A stretch of 19,574 bases of DNA from assembly GCA_021813265.1 (NCBI GenBank), contig JAKALF010000008.1:1-19574 (forward strand), read 5' to 3'. Source of the DNA: a bacterium (GTDB taxonomy: Bacteria > Patescibacteriota > Minisyncoccia > UBA6257 > GWB1-50-10). The notes under the pieces were generated by a model. It made no database searches. It saw only the letters and a program-made list of their open reading frames with translations, and had not been told where the DNA came from. This document shows positions 5,932-13,446 of the stretch, one piece after another; position 1 is the first letter of the stretch; each line of letters starts with the position of its first letter. Position numbers and translations under genes: made by a program.

Positions 5932-6663
5932 ATGGAAGAAAAAATAAATAACTTCTTTTCCGGTGCGGAAAATATTATCAAAGACCTCACTGAGAAAAAG
6001 AAAAAATATTTGGAAAGTTTAAAAAGTTTACCATATAAAAGCGAAACTTTCCCTATTGCGGAATTAAAGCAGTTACAGCATATAAATTTATTTCTGAATT
6101 TTGCCATGGAACGATTCGAGAATGAGATTAAAGTTTTGGAAATGGACTTTGGTAAAAATGGTCAAAAAGATCCTGATTCATTTACAAAAGCAAAAAATGA
6201 TACAGAGCAAAGAGTACTTTCCGATTTAATGATCACTCTTGATCCGTTGGATGTTTGGTCTCATAAATTTTCTACAGAAAGCCAAGGAACCGGTGAAAAT
6301 TTAACCGAAACGCCAAACGACTCTGTTTATTACATGACATCTTTTGGTGCATCATTGAGGCTTAAAATGACTAATAAGATTGTTAATAAGGGTGAGGGAA
6401 TTAAAAAAGTTATTCAACCAATTATGGAGAAAATATTTTTTGAAAAACCCGGTGAGGAAATTTCTGAAACGCCAAAACTCGGATATTTTGTTCGAGAATA
6501 TACAACACAGGATTTTCTTGATAAGCTCGCGGTAGAATCCACTGATAGCGATTATCAATCTTCTGTCCGAAAGTATGAACGCGGAGGTAAAATAGAAATA
6601 CCAAAATTGGACAACATAAAAATCGACCACGAAGGTAGCCCTGTTAATAGAATTTATTTTTAA
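5932..6663 (+). CDS. Unrecognised soluble protein, 243 aa
   Basis: I do not recognise this protein. It lacks a signal peptide and membrane segments and has no cysteine. The first third is helical and charged (NNFFSGAENIIKDLTEKKKK, then an ELKQLQHINLFLNFAMERFENEIKVLE helix split by few breaks), suggesting a helical bundle or coiled coil. The middle has aromatic and polar segments (DPLDVWSHKF, DSVYYMTSFGASL) and the tail is charged and poorly ordered (SVRKYERGGKIEIPKL). It follows a gene-poor stretch, has its own promoter, and is 50 bp before the methyltransferase gene. Codon use is markedly A/T rich. Confidence is in the gene being coding, not in any function. Confidence 0.7.
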   Translation: MEEKINNFFSGAENIIKDLTEKKKKYLESLKSLPYKSETFPIAELKQLQHINLFLNFAMERFENEIKVLEMDFGKNGQKDPDSFTKAKNDTEQRVLSDLMITLDPLDVWSHKFSTESQGTGENLTETPNDSVYYMTSFGASLRLKMTNKIVNKGEGIKKVIQPIMEKIFFEKPGEEISETPKLGYFVREYTTQDFLDKLAVESTDSDYQSSVRKYERGGKIEIPKLDNIKIDHEGSPVNRIYF

Positions 6664-6713
6664 TGATGTATTTTGCATTTTAATCGTTTGCCGCCAAATT
6701 TTTTAATTAATTC

Positions 6714-7484
6714 ATGAATAAAGACCTTGTACCAGAAAATTATAATTCTCAAAATCTTGTCTCCATGTGGCGAGAATTTATTGATTGGGAAAAACGCAGA
6801 ACTGGCGAAAATAATTTTTTGGTAAATCAATTTCATACTCGTAACGTTAAAAAAGTTTTTGACGCTTCTCTTGGTGATGGTTGTGATTCAATATACTTAC
6901 TCAAGCAAGGTTTTGATGTAATGAGTAATGAAATTGATAAGGTTTTTCTCGACAAGGCGTTAGAAAACGCAAAAGTTGAGAATGTAGAATTAAAAATTTT
7001 ATCTCTTGATTGGCGCAAGTTGGACATGAAAATTCCGGCCGAAAGTTTTGACGCTGTTATTCTGCTTGGTAATTCGCTAACATATCTTTTTAACGAAAAA
7101 GACCAATTAGAAACCTTGCGCCAATTCAAACGAATTTTACGAAATGGTGGCGTGTTCATAATTGATGAAAGAAATTATCAATACATTCTCGACAATCGAG
7201 AAAAAATTTTGCAAGGAGATTTTCAATATAGCGGGAAGTATGTTTATTGCGGCGACAAGGTTCATGGCAAGCCAGTTAAAATTTCCGATAGCCGCGTGAA
7301 AATGGAATATACCAACGAGATAACAGGAAAGAAAGGTTATCTCATTTTGTATCCATTTAAACGCGGAGAAGTCAAAAATCTTCTTACAAAAGTTGGTTTT
7401 GCATCTATTGAAGAATTTAGTGATTATAAGGTTGGTGAAAGTCATAACGCCGATTTTTATCAATATGTTTGCGTTAATACATAA
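6714..7484 (+). CDS. Class I SAM-dependent methyltransferase, glycine/sarcosine N-methyltransferase-like
   Basis: The 256-residue product has a full class I methyltransferase core. Motif I is VFDASLGDGCDS (about 48-59; the usual G-x-G-x-G is here S-L-G-D-G-C). Motif II acid is in the NEID region (72-75), a D-W acid (about 99-100) marks the adenine pocket, and motif IV-like FDAVILLGNSLTYL (about 112-125) is followed by VFIIDERNYQYIL (147-159). The LLGNS...L and ER/D-NY-x-x-IL elements match glycine/sarcosine N-methyltransferases and their relatives, which move methyl groups from SAM to glycine-type amines. The C-terminal half (KYVYCGDKVHGKP, then YPFKRGE) also fits that family. The exact substrate is uncertain. 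It starts 50 bp after the unknown gene and 41 bp before the nucleotidyltransferase gene; there is no Shine-Dalgarno. Confidence 0.85.
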   Translation: MNKDLVPENYNSQNLVSMWREFIDWEKRRTGENNFLVNQFHTRNVKKVFDASLGDGCDSIYLLKQGFDVMSNEIDKVFLDKALENAKVENVELKILSLDWRKLDMKIPAESFDAVILLGNSLTYLFNEKDQLETLRQFKRILRNGGVFIIDERNYQYILDNREKILQGDFQYSGKYVYCGDKVHGKPVKISDSRVKMEYTNEITGKKGYLILYPFKRGEVKNLLTKVGFASIEEFSDYKVGESHNADFYQYVCVNT

Positions 7485-7525
7485 AAGTTGCTCCCCCATT
7501 TTTTAAAAGAAGTCAGAATAAAGTC

Positions 7526-8002
7526 ATGAAAAACACTGAATCGGCATTTTACTGGATTGTTGGCGTTCTTAAAAACCACAAAATTCCGTTCCAGGTTTCG
7601 GGTGGATTGGCCGCGAGATTATATGGCTCTGTTCGAAAATTAGCTGATATTGATATCGATATTCCGGAAGATCGTTTTCTCGATATCCTTTCTGAAGTAA
7701 AAGACCGCGTTAAATTCGGTCCGCGACGTTATCAAGACGAAAATTGGGATCTTCTTCTTTTAACTCTTACCTACGAAGGCCAGGATATTGATTTATCGGG
7801 CGCGTATGAAACAAAAGTATTTGACAAAAAGAAAACGCAATGGGTATCTATTAAAGACGATTTTTCAACCGCGACATTAATGAACGCGTATGGACTTGAG
7901 GTTCCTGTCATGAATCGAGAAGAACTGATCAGATATAAAAGAACGCTCGCCCGAGACGTTGATGAAATTGATATCATTCAAATGACTAGCGATAAAAAAT
8001 AG
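7526..8002 (+). CDS. Nucleotidyltransferase-fold protein, ANT(2'')-like
   Basis: The 158-residue product has the polymerase-beta-type nucleotidyltransferase signature: SGGLAARLYGS (about 25-35), then after RKLA a metal-binding D-I-D-I-D (about 41-45), and a third acidic site in GQDIDLSG (about 86-93). This layout is closest by eye to the ANT(2'')/LinB group of small adenylyltransferases, which modify small molecules. The later part (NREELIRYKRTLARDVDEID) matches the helix that commonly ends such proteins. It is last in the accessory set after the methyltransferase and is followed by a strong terminator. The substrate is not known; a resistance role is not shown by the sequence. Alternatively it could be an orphan member of a toxin-antitoxin or tRNA-modifying nucleotidyltransferase family, though no partner gene is adjacent. 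Confidence 0.8.
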   Translation: MKNTESAFYWIVGVLKNHKIPFQVSGGLAARLYGSVRKLADIDIDIPEDRFLDILSEVKDRVKFGPRRYQDENWDLLLLTLTYEGQDIDLSGAYETKVFDKKKTQWVSIKDDFSTATLMNAYGLEVPVMNREELIRYKRTLARDVDEIDIIQMTSDKK

Positions 8003-8027
8003 AGAAGATTTTTAAAGAATATCGCGT

Positions 8028-8067
8028 TATAAAAAGAATTCCACTGTAAAGCGGAATCCTTTTTATA
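8028..8067. terminator. Bidirectional terminator between convergent genes
   Basis: A long hairpin has outer arms TATAAAAAG / CTTTTTATA, one mismatch, then ATTCC / GGAAT and an inner CT/AG around a GTAA loop. A and T runs flank both sides, so it can serve both the nucleotidyltransferase gene on + and the secreted-protein gene on -. Confidence 0.8.
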
Positions 8068-8075
8068 CCGATACT

Positions 8076-9029
8076 TTAAAACAACGCGAGAAAACTCCAC
8101 CAAGGTTTCTTTATTTGTATCACGCTTCCCGTTTGCGCGTTGATATTTACCGTAACCGAGGCTGGGATTTTAATAACTCCAAAAAGTTTTGCTTCTTTTG
8201 TTACCGTTATTTCATACGAGGGAGCGGTATTTTCTCCATCATCTTTCAGCTCTATGTTCTGTATTCCTGATATCCCTCCCAATTTCTCGCTTGTCGCTAG
8301 AGCAACCGTGTCGGGCATGATGGTTAACTCTTTTCCTGAAACCAAAACCCTCCCATTCTTATTCACCTCTACGGTTCCCCGACTTATAAGGGACGAACGT
8401 ACTCCTCCCCTCGATATGATTATGGTTCCGCTTGAGGAATCTTTTTCCACCGAAACCGGATTTTGGTTGTCTATGATAACCCTTAAGTTTTTTTCTAAAC
8501 CAACCTCAATTTCTTTATGTATCGACGGATCATTTATCCTTGTTTTAGTTTGTCCCTCAAATATAACCGACGTGTTCTCTGACGCGGATGGGGAGATAAT
8601 CATCGTCGGTATTTCTCCATCAGAAGACGCGTTATTGTCAGCGGAAGAGCTGGTTTTATATTTAGCCGAAAAACTCGTTTTTATACAATATCCCCCGTCA
8701 GCGCTTTTCAAATAGTTTCCGTCACACTCTTTATTTATTGAAGGAATAACAAGGGTAGCCGAGCTTTGACTCTTTATTTTTCCCTCGACTTCTACCGATC
8801 CAATAGGCTGATCGCCCCATGTTTTATCACACTCCAATATCATGCCGCACTGCGATGCCCTATCATACGTTGGACCCGGAACATATCTACATCCTTCGGG
8901 AGGCGCCGCGTACTCACATACTCGTCTTGGTTCCACTGATCCATTGCTCTTAACCGCGGCCGCCTCCGCGACTGAAACGATCATAACCATTCCTCCCATC
9001 AAAAGAAAAGTCTTAATAATGTTCTTCAT
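8076..9029 (-). CDS. Secreted protein with N-terminal six-cysteine module, unknown
   Basis: The 317-residue product has a signal peptide with a probable cleavage site near AEA-A (about residue 24). A cysteine module follows, with Cys38, 47, 61, 67, 102 and 115: VCEYAAPPEGC, then YDRASQCGMILEC, then ECDGNYL and GGYC. I know related cysteine modules from Parcubacterial exported proteins; here it is seen by eye only. The remaining ~195 residues are beta-rich, Ser/Thr/Asn-rich and free of Cys (for example GTIIISRGGVRSS, SVTVNINAQTG), which looks like a beta-solenoid or repeated-strand surface domain. The last residues KPWWSFLALF are hydrophobic and could be a weak membrane contact. No clear promoter; it lies 84 bp downstream of tRNA-Glu on the same strand. 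Confidence 0.85.
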   Translation of the reverse strand: MKNIIKTFLLMGGMVMIVSVAEAAAVKSNGSVEPRRVCEYAAPPEGCRYVPGPTYDRASQCGMILECDKTWGDQPIGSVEVEGKIKSQSSATLVIPSINKECDGNYLKSADGGYCIKTSFSAKYKTSSSADNNASSDGEIPTMIISPSASENTSVIFEGQTKTRINDPSIHKEIEVGLEKNLRVIIDNQNPVSVEKDSSSGTIIISRGGVRSSLISRGTVEVNKNGRVLVSGKELTIMPDTVALATSEKLGGISGIQNIELKDDGENTAPSYEITVTKEAKLFGVIKIPASVTVNINAQTGSVIQIKKPWWSFLALF

Positions 9030-9113
9030 AATTTCATTCTTAGCTATTCGACCTTTATGTATGAGACGAGTCAGATTGTCACGTCTTACATAATATTGAA
9101 AGTTTTGTTAACG

Positions 9114-9185
9114 TAGCCCTACGGGGAATCGAACCCCGGTTACCGGCTTGAAAAGCCGATGTCCTAACCACTAGACGATAGGGCC
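9114..9185 (-). tRNA. tRNA-Glu (UUC)
   Basis: The minus strand folds as a 72-nt cloverleaf. Acceptor GGCCCTA pairs with TAGGGCT (first pair G-U), anticodon loop CTTTTCAAG gives UUC, and the T arm is CGGGG-TTCGATT-CCCCG. The D arm has GTCTAGTGGTTAGGAC. The discriminator is A and CCA is not encoded. Confidence 0.95.
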
Positions 9186-9250
9186 GAAAATCTGATAAAA
9201 AAATTATAGGGGCTTTTTCAAAATAATTCCAGTTTTTTCTCCATATCGTT

Positions 9251-9256
9251 TATACT
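9251..9256 (+). promoter_or_regulatory. -10 box of the P-type ATPase gene
   Basis: TATACT lies 12 nt before the ATG at 9269, predicting a leader of only about 6 nt. No -35 or Shine-Dalgarno is convincing. Confidence 0.5.
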
Positions 9257-9268
9257 AACCTTACCTAT

Positions 9269-11941
9269 ATGAATCTTTTCCCTTTCTATAACGAAGACGT
9301 AGCGGATGTTTTTAACGATCTTCGATCAAGTAACAAGGGACTCGATATAAAAGCGGCAGAAGAGCGAATAAAAGAATACGGATTAAACAAGCTTCCCGAA
9401 GGAAACGTGGATAGCCTGTTTACCCTCTTCCTTCGTCAGTTTAAAAGTCCTCTCATCTACACCCTTCTTGCCGCTGGTGTCGTTGTTTTTATACTCGACG
9501 AGATAACGGACGCCCTCGTAATAGCGTTTGTTCTTCTCTTTAACGCTATTATAGGAACCCTTCAGGAAGGAAGGGCTCAAAACGCTCTTTTGGCGCTCAA
9601 ACAATTTACCCAAACATCCGCCACTGTTATCCGCGAAGGAAAGGAAATAATTATAGATGACACGTTGATAGTTCCGGGAGACCTTGTCATTCTTCAGGAA
9701 GGAGAACGGGTTCCCGTTGACGGAAGGGTTGTTTCTTCTTCCTCTCTTACGATCGATGAAGCCGTCCTTACGGGAGAATCGGAACCCGTTTCAAAAATCT
9801 CGGAAACTATAGCAAGAAAAGAACTGAATCCCGCCGACCAAAAAAACATGGTTTTCAAAGGAACCTTTGTTGGAAGCGGATCGGGAACTGTTATCACGAC
9901 CGCGACAGGAACCGACACCGAGATTGGAAAAATAGCCGAAAAAATAGCTAAGATTGATACCGAAATACCTCTAAAAAAAGATATTCGTTTTTTGTCTCGA
10001 ATCATCGTTATCGTTACCCTTTTACTCTGTGTTGTTATCGCCGCCATGGGAATGATTTTTAATCTTTCCTTTTCTCAAGCTATAGCGACCGCGGCCGCGG
10101 TTGCCATTTCCATTATCCCCGAAGGTCTCCCGGTTGTCATGACTCTTATTCTCGCTCTTGGGGTAAGGAGGATGAGTAAACAGAACGCCCTTATTAAAAA
10201 ACTTCAGGCGGTCGAAGCTTTGGGACAGACGAGGGTTATAGCGGTTGATAAAACAGGAACGCTCACCAAAAATGAGATGGTCGTTAAAAAAGTATACACC
10301 AATGGAATGATGTTTGACGTCGAAGGAAACGGATATGAACCCAAAGGAAAGATTCTTTTTCAGAAAAATATCATAGATCCTCTTAATTACACGGAACTTT
10401 CTCTCATGGGAAGAATAGGCGCGCTCTCATCAAGCGCCCATGTTTCGTTTATAGAACAAGACCGAATTTGGAAAGTATCGGGAGATCCAACGGAGGCCGC
10501 CATTCTTGTCTTTTCGGAAAAGATTGGGGTTTATAAAGATAGATTAGAGAAAGAATCTCCTAAAATCTTTGAGACCCCTTTTGATTATAAAAAGAAATTT
10601 CACTCTACCCTCCATATCGCGGAAGACAATCATCTGCTTTCCGTCGCGGGAGCGCCGGAGCATGTACTGAGATTTTCTGAATATATCGCTCTCAACCGGG
10701 AGATTCTAAAACTTACCCACGAACAACGAGAAGAACTGCGATCGGTTTTTCATTCCATGGCTCGAGGCGGTCTGCGCGTCGTGGCTCTAGCCATGAAATC
10801 GGGGTATAGCGAAAAACAAGTTGAAACTCTCCCTCCTCTCACCTTCTTGGGATTTTATGGCATGAAAGATCCTTTAAGGCCTGAAGTAAAGACAGCCATG
10901 CGAAACATGCTCTCCGCGGGTATACGCGTTATTATGATCACCGGAGACCATCTCTTAACCGCCGAGGCGATCGCGAAAGAAGCCGGAATCTATAACGACG
11001 GAGATAAAATTCTTACGGGAGAAGATATCGATTCCGTAAACGAGGAAGTTCTTTCGGAACAACTTCCTTCCGTAAAGGTCTTCGCCCGCGTAACGCCCGA
11101 ACACAAACTTAAAATCATAGAAAGTTACCGCAAACGAGGAGAAATTATCGCCATGACGGGAGACGGGGTAAATGACGCCCCTTCTCTCGTGGCCGCGGAT
11201 CTCGGAGTCGCCATGGGAAAGATTGGAACCGAGGTAGCGAAAGAAGCGTCCGATATCGTGCTTTTGGATGACAATTTCGGGAGTATCGTCTCCGCGGTAG
11301 AGGAGGGAAGAGGAATTTATAAAACCATTAAAAAAATTATTTTGTATCTTTTCTCCACGAGTTTAGGCGAAGTATCTACGATTTTAGGAGTTCTTCTTTG
11401 GACTCATCAGTCTCCTCTTTTTCCCGCTCAGATTATCTGGCTTAATTTCGTAACCGACGGATTTCTTGATATTTCACTTGCCATGGAACCTAAAGAAGAA
11501 AATCTTCTCCGGAGAACGTTTAAGCGGCCGAAGCAATATCTTCTCGACCGTCTCATGGTTCAACGCATCGTTCTCATGGCAATCCCCATGACGCTCGGAA
11601 CGGTGTTTATCTTTCAGACATACTTTAGTCTCAATCCGGAAAAATCATGGACGATGGCACTCACCGCTCTCGCTGTTTTTCAGTGGTTTAACGCTTGGAA
11701 CTGCAAAAGCGACGAGCGATCCGTGTTCCAAAAAATACTCTCTAACAAATATCTTGTGGCCGCGACCGTTATCGTCATTGTTCTTCAAATAACCGCCGTC
11801 TACGCTCCTTTTCTTCAATCTATTCTCAAAACAACCCCTCTCTCGCTTTTTGACTGGGGACTCGCGGTTACCGTGGGATTCTCCATTATTGTCGTTGAAG
11901 AGATACGGAAGTATGTTTATAGAAAGAAGCTTTTGCCCTAG
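9269..11941 (+). CDS. P2-type cation-transporting ATPase (Ca2+-like)
   Basis: This ATP-driven ion pump of 890 residues is complete. It has the N-terminal actuator part, the TGES loop at 168-171 (LTGESEP), M4 with PEGLP at 284-288, the phosphorylated Asp327 in DKTGTLT, the nucleotide-binding KGA-like GAPEH (461-465) and FDYKKKF region, the TGD at 558-560, and the GDGVNDAP hinge at 631-638, then six C-terminal helices. Compared with SERCA: Glu285 (M4), Asn726 and Asp730 (M6, NFVTD) of site II are kept, and the M5 Glu is kept (E701, TSLGE), but the site I Asn is Ser698. That points to one intact Ca2+ site, as in plasma-membrane and bacterial pumps. Ca2+ export is the likely role; Na+ or another cation is not excluded. 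The gene stands alone between tRNA-Glu and a convergent gene. Confidence 0.95.
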   Translation: MNLFPFYNEDVADVFNDLRSSNKGLDIKAAEERIKEYGLNKLPEGNVDSLFTLFLRQFKSPLIYTLLAAGVVVFILDEITDALVIAFVLLFNAIIGTLQEGRAQNALLALKQFTQTSATVIREGKEIIIDDTLIVPGDLVILQEGERVPVDGRVVSSSSLTIDEAVLTGESEPVSKISETIARKELNPADQKNMVFKGTFVGSGSGTVITTATGTDTEIGKIAEKIAKIDTEIPLKKDIRFLSRIIVIVTLLLCVVIAAMGMIFNLSFSQAIATAAAVAISIIPEGLPVVMTLILALGVRRMSKQNALIKKLQAVEALGQTRVIAVDKTGTLTKNEMVVKKVYTNGMMFDVEGNGYEPKGKILFQKNIIDPLNYTELSLMGRIGALSSSAHVSFIEQDRIWKVSGDPTEAAILVFSEKIGVYKDRLEKESPKIFETPFDYKKKFHSTLHIAEDNHLLSVAGAPEHVLRFSEYIALNREILKLTHEQREELRSVFHSMARGGLRVVALAMKSGYSEKQVETLPPLTFLGFYGMKDPLRPEVKTAMRNMLSAGIRVIMITGDHLLTAEAIAKEAGIYNDGDKILTGEDIDSVNEEVLSEQLPSVKVFARVTPEHKLKIIESYRKRGEIIAMTGDGVNDAPSLVAADLGVAMGKIGTEVAKEASDIVLLDDNFGSIVSAVEEGRGIYKTIKKIILYLFSTSLGEVSTILGVLLWTHQSPLFPAQIIWLNFVTDGFLDISLAMEPKEENLLRRTFKRPKQYLLDRLMVQRIVLMAIPMTLGTVFIFQTYFSLNPEKSWTMALTALAVFQWFNAWNCKSDERSVFQKILSNKYLVAATVIVIVLQITAVYAPFLQSILKTTPLSLFDWGLAVTVGFSIIVVEEIRKYVYRKKLLP

Positions 11942-11962
11942 AGCATTCTTGTTATATAAAAA

Positions 11963-11982
11963 AACCGAGCCTAAGCTCGGTT
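11963..11982. terminator. Terminator, mainly for the minus-strand gene, possibly bidirectional
   Basis: A perfect 8-bp stem AACCGAGC / GCTCGGTT (11963-11970 with 11975-11982) has the loop CTAA. On the minus strand it runs into GGTTTTTT-type T's; on the plus strand the tail is less T-rich. It lies between two convergent genes. Confidence 0.8.
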
Positions 11983-11992
11983 ATAATCCTCC

Positions 11993-12349
11993 TTAATCTT
12001 CCTCTATCTGCCATTTCGCGAACAAAACGGCAAGAACAATTAGGGAGAGAAAAAACCATATTCCTGAGACAATCATCTCTATCAAGAAAACGTCCCAGAA
12101 ACCCGCTATTCCAGAAAAAAACGTGGGTATAACAAATACCGCTACAACCCACGGAAAAATGGGAAGGAGATTCATTATCTCCTTGTCTTTCCACGCTGAC
12201 CAAGTAGAAATCATAATCACTGCAGGCCACCCAAGAGAAAATAGAAAAAAACCTTTTTTTCTCATTTTTCCTCCCTCATGAAGCACGGAAGAAACCGCTG
12301 TTATAGTCATCGCCATGACTATAACAATAGAAACGATAATGACTAACAT
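11993..12349 (-). CDS. Small polytopic membrane protein, unknown
   Basis: The 118-residue product is almost entirely hydrophobic, with about four membrane helices (about 2-20, 32-47, 61-83 and 88-108) and short basic loops (HEGGKMRKKG). Its C-terminus is acidic. No family is recognised. Unusually for this window it has a textbook promoter and an almost perfect Shine-Dalgarno, AGGAGG, 5 nt before the ATG. It therefore stands out as a gene with a standard leader. The promoter's -35 overlaps the stop codon of the upstream mltG gene. A terminator lies just downstream. Confidence 0.8.
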   Translation of the reverse strand: MLVIIVSIVIVMAMTITAVSSVLHEGGKMRKKGFFLFSLGWPAVIMISTWSAWKDKEIMNLLPIFPWVVAVFVIPTFFSGIAGFWDVFLIEMIVSGIWFFLSLIVLAVLFAKWQIEED

Positions 12350-12354
12350 AACTA

Positions 12355-12360
12355 CCTCCT
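12355..12360 (-). promoter_or_regulatory. Strong Shine-Dalgarno of the 118-aa gene
   Basis: On the minus strand AAAAGGAGGTAGTT precedes ATG; the core AGGAGG is 5 nt from the start. It is the strongest Shine-Dalgarno in the window. Confidence 0.85.
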
Positions 12361-12388
12361 TTTAGATTTAGGATTGATGCTGTTTCTA

Positions 12389-12417
12389 GTTATATCTCTT
12401 TAGTTTTCCTAGGTCAA
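12389..12417 (-). promoter_or_regulatory. Sigma-70 type promoter of the 118-aa gene
   Basis: On the minus strand -35 TTGACC (12412-12417) and -10 TATAAC (12389-12394) are separated by exactly 17 bp. Predicted start of transcription is near 12382, with a leader of about 33 nt. The -35 overlaps the mltG stop codon (12414-12416). Confidence 0.8.
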
Positions 12418-13379
12418 CTACCTAAATATTTTTTTATGTTCTCCCGATGCTCTTTATATGTTTTCGAACAATGAATCTGTTTTCGCGCGTCATGGAGATA
12501 ATATAGGCAATCTGTTTTTACGGGATGTAATGCCGCCTCTATAGCAAATAAACCCGGACTCGCGATTGGATGAGGCGGGAGACCTTTATACATATACGTG
12601 TTGTAAGGCGAATCGATTTTTTTGTCTTCCGGTGCAATGGGAGCCCACCAGCCTTTTTCGGTTTTCCCTCTAGCGTATTGCACGGTCGCGTCAATTTGAA
12701 GATTCATACCTTTAAGGAGGCGATTCCATATCACTCCCGCTATCATGGACATATCATCTTTCCGGGCCGCTTCACGTTGTATCAAGGAAGCGATCGTAAC
12801 GACGGTAGTCCATTTAATATTTTGTCGTAGGGCCTCTTTCGCGTACGCGGCGAATACTTCTTGGAATTTAGTCTGAAATCTTTTGGCTATCTCGCTCGGG
12901 GTTTCCGCTATGGGAATGAGGTAGGTATCGGGGAAATACACTCCTTCAAAATAATCAAGATTTTTTGACGCGCTATCCATCCATTCCTTTTTTTGAACAT
13001 CTCCCCATTTCAGTTGATCTCCCAATATATCCCTCACCTCCTCTTTTCTCAATCCTTCGGGAATTACAATCCATTTCATATAAGGGTCTTTAAAAAGAAT
13101 AGAAGCTATTTCAAAGACGTTCATGGATGTTGAGATTTTATATCCTCCCGGCTTAATGGTTTTGAATCCATAAAGAGCCTCCGCGAGATACAATCCCCAT
13201 CTGTGTCTTATAAAACCCTCTGATACAAGCAGTCGCGGAATGTCTGACGTTTGAGTTCCTAAAGGAACCACGAAACGCCCCAAATCCGTTCCAGATTGCG
13301 GAGCGGAATAAAACCATACATAGAAAGTCATGAATAGGAATATAACGATTAAAATAATCCCCGCTCTTTTCATTTTCAT
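12414..13379 (-). CDS. mltG: Endolytic murein transglycosylase MltG (YceG-like)
   Basis: MltG cleaves nascent peptidoglycan strands at the membrane and so sets glycan length and strand release. The 321-residue product has one N-terminal membrane helix (about 4-24) and a YceG domain. Motifs are EGVYFPDTY (about 145-153), ASLIQREA (the first Glu of the common ASIVEKE is Gln, the second, Glu203, is kept as the likely catalytic residue), LQIDATVQY (227-235), and the tail block SPYNTY...GLPPHPIASPG with EAALHP and YYLHD. The ATG at 13379 is preferred to an in-frame TTG at 13409, because the latter falls in the upstream terminator hairpin and would lengthen the N-terminus before the helix. Downstream lies the 118-residue membrane gene with its own promoter. 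Confidence 0.95.
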   Translation of the reverse strand: MKMKRAGIILIVIFLFMTFYVWFYSAPQSGTDLGRFVVPLGTQTSDIPRLLVSEGFIRHRWGLYLAEALYGFKTIKPGGYKISTSMNVFEIASILFKDPYMKWIVIPEGLRKEEVRDILGDQLKWGDVQKKEWMDSASKNLDYFEGVYFPDTYLIPIAETPSEIAKRFQTKFQEVFAAYAKEALRQNIKWTTVVTIASLIQREAARKDDMSMIAGVIWNRLLKGMNLQIDATVQYARGKTEKGWWAPIAPEDKKIDSPYNTYMYKGLPPHPIASPGLFAIEAALHPVKTDCLYYLHDARKQIHCSKTYKEHRENIKKYLGS

Positions 13380-13401
13380 TATTATCTTTCTTTCATATTC
13401 A

Positions 13402-13434
13402 AAAAACAAACCGAGTCTTCATCGGTTTGTTTTT
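13402..13434. terminator. Bidirectional terminator between the DUF5667 gene and mltG
   Basis: A perfect stem AACAAACCGA / TCGGTTTGTT (13405-13414 with 13422-13431) encloses a 7-nt loop and extends by A and T runs on both sides. On the minus strand it ends transcription from the sigma/DUF5667 pair. Confidence 0.85.
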
Positions 13435-13446
13435 GAGAGTATCCTT

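Noticed and set aside
8140..8715. 191-codon open frame on the plus strand
   Set aside because: It is the antisense of the secreted-protein gene at 8076-9029, which has a signal peptide and a cysteine module. The plus-strand product has no recognisable feature.
12414..13379. Gln in place of the first Glu in the MltG motif ASLIQREA as a sign of an inactive enzyme
   Set aside because: The second Glu is the more strictly kept residue of the family and is present. Gln at the first position is, to my knowledge, seen in other YceG-like proteins.
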